Of a stretch of 8,914 nucleotides of DNA, positions 5,715 to 8,914 are shown piece by piece (position 1 is the stretch's first letter; each line of letters starts with the position of its first letter). The position numbers were made by a program, and so were the translations under genes. The notes beneath the pieces are model-generated. The model saw only the letters and a program-made list of their open reading frames with translations. It searched no databases and had not been told where the DNA came from. Source of the DNA: Phormidesmis priestleyi (GTDB lineage: Bacteria; Cyanobacteriota; Cyanobacteriia; Phormidesmidales; Phormidesmidaceae); assembly GCA_003242115.1 (NCBI GenBank), contig QBMP01000194.1:1-8914 (forward strand). The letters run 5' to 3'.

Positions 5715-6302
5715 CTAGGGATGGCTAGGCGGAAACACGTTTTGCAATGAGAGCGAATCACTGTCAGGCAAATTAGGCAATTCAGCAGTTTCGGCTGGTA
5801 GGAAAACTTGCTTAGAGCGATAAGCCCAATCGCCCTGAAAATTTTGGTAAGGGTTGTGATAGCACTCTAAAACAGCATCTAGCAGATTAAAAATCCAGTA
5901 GTCAACAATGCCATGCTCAGCGTACATAGACAGCTTCACGGTTTGGTCATATGTGATGGATGAATCTGAAACCTCAATCACCAAAAAAATATCTTTTGGC
6001 TTGGGATGCCCAGTCATATATTTATCAAGGCGTCTGCGTACAATGGCAAAGTCAGGCTCCGGGCTGCTACTCGGTGGCAAGGTAATGGGCGATTGGCAAC
6101 GAACCTTTGCAGCGCCTTTTAAGCAGCGAATGAGTTCTTCATTTAAGTCAGCAATACAAGCTTCGTGGGCGACCCCTTTCGCTGCCATATAGACAATTTC
6201 TCCGCGAATGAGTTCAATGCGATCGCTAGCTTTCAAAAAGCCTAACTCGCTCAAACGCTGATACTCAGCTAGGTCAAATCGTTTTGCGGTTACCAATGGC
6301 AT
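5715..6302 (-). CDS. Uma2-family (DUF820) PD-(D/E)XK nuclease-like protein
   Basis: From the ATG at 6302 this is a 195-residue protein of the Uma2/DUF820 family, a restriction-endonuclease-like fold that is abundant in cyanobacteria and whose cellular role is unknown. The family pattern is complete: LAEYQRLSELGFL (11-23), DRIELIRGEIVYM (27-39, Glu30), PEPDFAIVR (81-89, Asp84), IFLVIEVSDSSITYD (105-119, Glu110) and the downstream Lys in VKLSMYAEHGI (Lys123), followed by DYWIFNLLD. These are the expected metal-binding and catalytic positions, so the fold looks active. An in-frame GTG at 6356 would add 18 residues, but it lies inside a tandem repeat and has no ribosome site. The ATG start places the usual N-terminal 'TAKRFDLAEY' right after the initiator. 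It stands alone on the minus strand, convergent with the PSRP-3 gene and divergent from pyrG. Confidence 0.92.
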   Translation of the reverse strand: MPLVTAKRFDLAEYQRLSELGFLKASDRIELIRGEIVYMAAKGVAHEACIADLNEELIRCLKGAAKVRCQSPITLPPSSSPEPDFAIVRRRLDKYMTGHPKPKDIFLVIEVSDSSITYDQTVKLSMYAEHGIVDYWIFNLLDAVLECYHNPYQNFQGDWAYRSKQVFLPAETAELPNLPDSDSLSLQNVFPPSHP

Positions 6303-6344
6303 ATCACAAACATGAGTGAAGGGTAATTGAATTGTAGCCGAGGA

Positions 6345-6386
6345 AGCTTCAGTCACTCAGCTTCAGTTACCCAGTTTCAGCTACTG
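6345..6386. repeat. Three 14-base tandem repeats between Uma2 and pyrG
   Basis: Three adjacent, slightly diverged 14-base units are read on the plus strand: AGCTTCAGTCACTC (6345-6358), AGCTTCAGTTACCC (6359-6372) and AGTTTCAGCTACTG (6373-6386). They cover the upstream GTG alternative of the Uma2 gene and the start of the divergent intergenic region. Their origin by slippage and any regulatory role are inference. Confidence 0.65.
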
Positions 6387-6425
6387 AGATTTGAAAGATT
6401 AAGAGGCCAGATTTGCTACCCTCCG

Positions 6426-6458
6426 CAATCTATTTGTTATGGCACAATTGATAGATTG
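6426..6458. promoter_or_regulatory. Inverted repeat upstream of pyrG
   Basis: CAATCTAT (6426-6433) and ATAGATTG (6451-6458) form a perfect eight-base inverted repeat with a 17-base spacer. Within the spacer, TTGT and ACAA can extend the pairing with a small bulge. It lies about 85 bases before the pyrG start, in the divergent Uma2-pyrG region, where a dimeric regulator could bind. Alternatively it is an RNA stem in a long leader. No U-run follows. Confidence 0.4.
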
Positions 6459-6492
6459 TATTTGCGCCCCGCAGGTAATTTCGACCCCATAG

Positions 6493-8226
<1,734 letters not shown>

Positions 8227-8229
<3 letters not shown>

Positions 8230-8237
8230 TTTAATCA
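8227..8237. other. Overlapping palindrome formed by two convergent stop codons
   Basis: TGATTTAATCA contains the pyrG TGA (8227-8229) and, on the other strand, the txlA-like TGA (8237-8235). The two genes are tail to tail with five bases between the stops. There is no room for a terminator between them, so each transcript must end inside, or run antisense to, its neighbour. Confidence 0.7.
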
Positions 8238-8801
8238 GTCGATTACCTGGGCGCCGTGGCTGCGAGGGTCGGCATCTGGTGGGCTCACCGGATTGGCGGC
8301 GGTGGCAATATCAGAAACTTTGCCGCTGATTTGGGCATGGGGCAAGGGCTGACGCTTAATTAGCGCCTCCAAATTTTCAGCGAGGATGGCGCGGGGAAGT
8401 TCGCCAATTGCAGCCCCGCTTTCGAGGCTGTCGGCGGTTAAAAACTCAAAGTGGGGAATGCCATCGACTCGGTAGTTAAGCATTTCGGGGAGCCATTTGG
8501 TGTTGTCTACGTTCAGCATGACGAAGTTGACGCGGTTTCCGTAGTCGGTTTTGAGCTGCTGAATGTCGGGGGCCATCGCCTGACAGCTGGTGCACCAGTT
8601 CGCATAGAACTCAATTAAGGTGGGTTTGCCGTTGGCTAAAGCGCTGTCGAGCGGGACAGTGGCTTCGGCCATTTCGGATAGAGAGGCGGCAGGAGAGCGG
8701 GTTTGCAAGCCGAGAACGAGGGCAATGCTGAGGAGAGACGCGATCGCTACCACCACAAAATTTCTTACCCGTTTTGCCATCTCTGAAGATTCAGCCGCCA
8801 T
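8235..8801 (-). CDS. txlA: Membrane-anchored thioredoxin-like protein, TxlA/HCF164 type
   Basis: This 188-residue protein has a single N-terminal membrane anchor (about 14-32, after a Lys/Arg pair) and one thioredoxin domain (about 45-150). The active site is FYANWCTSCQ (65-74; Cys70 and Cys73), with the cis-proline in GIPHFEF (114-120, Pro116) and FVMLNVDN in between. In cyanobacteria and chloroplasts this family sits in the thylakoid membrane with its thioredoxin domain in the lumen and reduces apoproteins during cytochrome assembly. That role comes from the family. The C-terminal tail after 150 is Pro/Ala/Ser-rich. The ATG at 8801 has no clear Shine-Dalgarno; the in-frame ATG at 8780 (residue 8) is an alternative that would still keep the anchor. 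It converges on pyrG. A HIP1 octamer lies inside the anchor-coding region (8740-8747). Confidence 0.92.
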   Translation of the reverse strand: MAAESSEMAKRVRNFVVVAIASLLSIALVLGLQTRSPAASLSEMAEATVPLDSALANGKPTLIEFYANWCTSCQAMAPDIQQLKTDYGNRVNFVMLNVDNTKWLPEMLNYRVDGIPHFEFLTADSLESGAAIGELPRAILAENLEALIKRQPLPHAQISGKVSDIATAANPVSPPDADPRSHGAQVID

Positions 8802-8914
8802 GTTATCTGTATATAAACAATAGTTTCTTCTATCTTTATAGTTCTAAATGACCGCTTTTGCGCGAGGTAAGCTGTGCGCCTGATGCCTGAGAAAGCCCGA
8901 TCAAGATGGCGATA

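Noticed and set aside
8874..8914. Frame open to the window end from a GTG at 8874, with GAGG eight bases upstream
   Set aside because: Only 13 codons are visible (VRLMPEKARSRWR) and no family can be recognised; it may be the start of a real gene beyond the edge.

Overview
The window is chromosomal DNA from a cyanobacterium. Two independent signs support this. The octamer GCGATCGC (the cyanobacterial HIP1 element) occurs at least 13 times in 8.9 kb, where chance predicts well under one. The gene set also fits: a PSRP-3/Ycf65 ribosomal protein, a TxlA/HCF164-type thioredoxin, a cyanobacterial-type tRNase Z and a pheophytinase-like hydrolase. The genus cannot be fixed from sequence alone.

Layout from left to right. 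A 485-residue membrane protein of unknown function (minus strand, 82-1539) is divergent from an alpha/beta hydrolase (plus, 1623-2606). A 566-base gap follows. It has no convincing protein gene, but it does contain a well-formed intrinsic terminator pointing to the minus strand and several hairpins upstream of it, which suggests an unannotated small RNA. Next are rnz, encoding tRNase Z (plus, TTG start, 3173-4135), a small minus-strand CxxC ORF that looks frameshifted at its start (about 4255-4385), and cobU (minus, 4467-5066). Divergent from cobU is the PSRP-3 gene (plus), whose start is best placed at a TTG at 5232 behind a strong Shine-Dalgarno. A HIP1-containing hairpin separates it from a convergent Uma2-family nuclease-like gene (minus, 5715 to about 6302). 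pyrG (plus, 6544-8229) follows, with an inverted repeat in its upstream region, and then the convergent txlA-like gene (minus, 8235-8801), whose stop codon lies five bases from the pyrG stop. The last 113 bases hold no supportable gene.

Functionally this is mostly a housekeeping neighbourhood: tRNA 3' processing, cobalamin nucleotide-loop assembly, CTP synthesis, a ribosomal protein and thylakoid redox chemistry. The genes are mostly single transcription units of alternating orientation, so no shared pathway or operon is evident apart from the possible cobU plus small-ORF pair. I see no CRISPR array, transposase, phage gene, rRNA or tRNA. The best leads for something undescribed are the minus-strand RNA candidate at 2632-2890 and the small CxxC reading frame after cobU.
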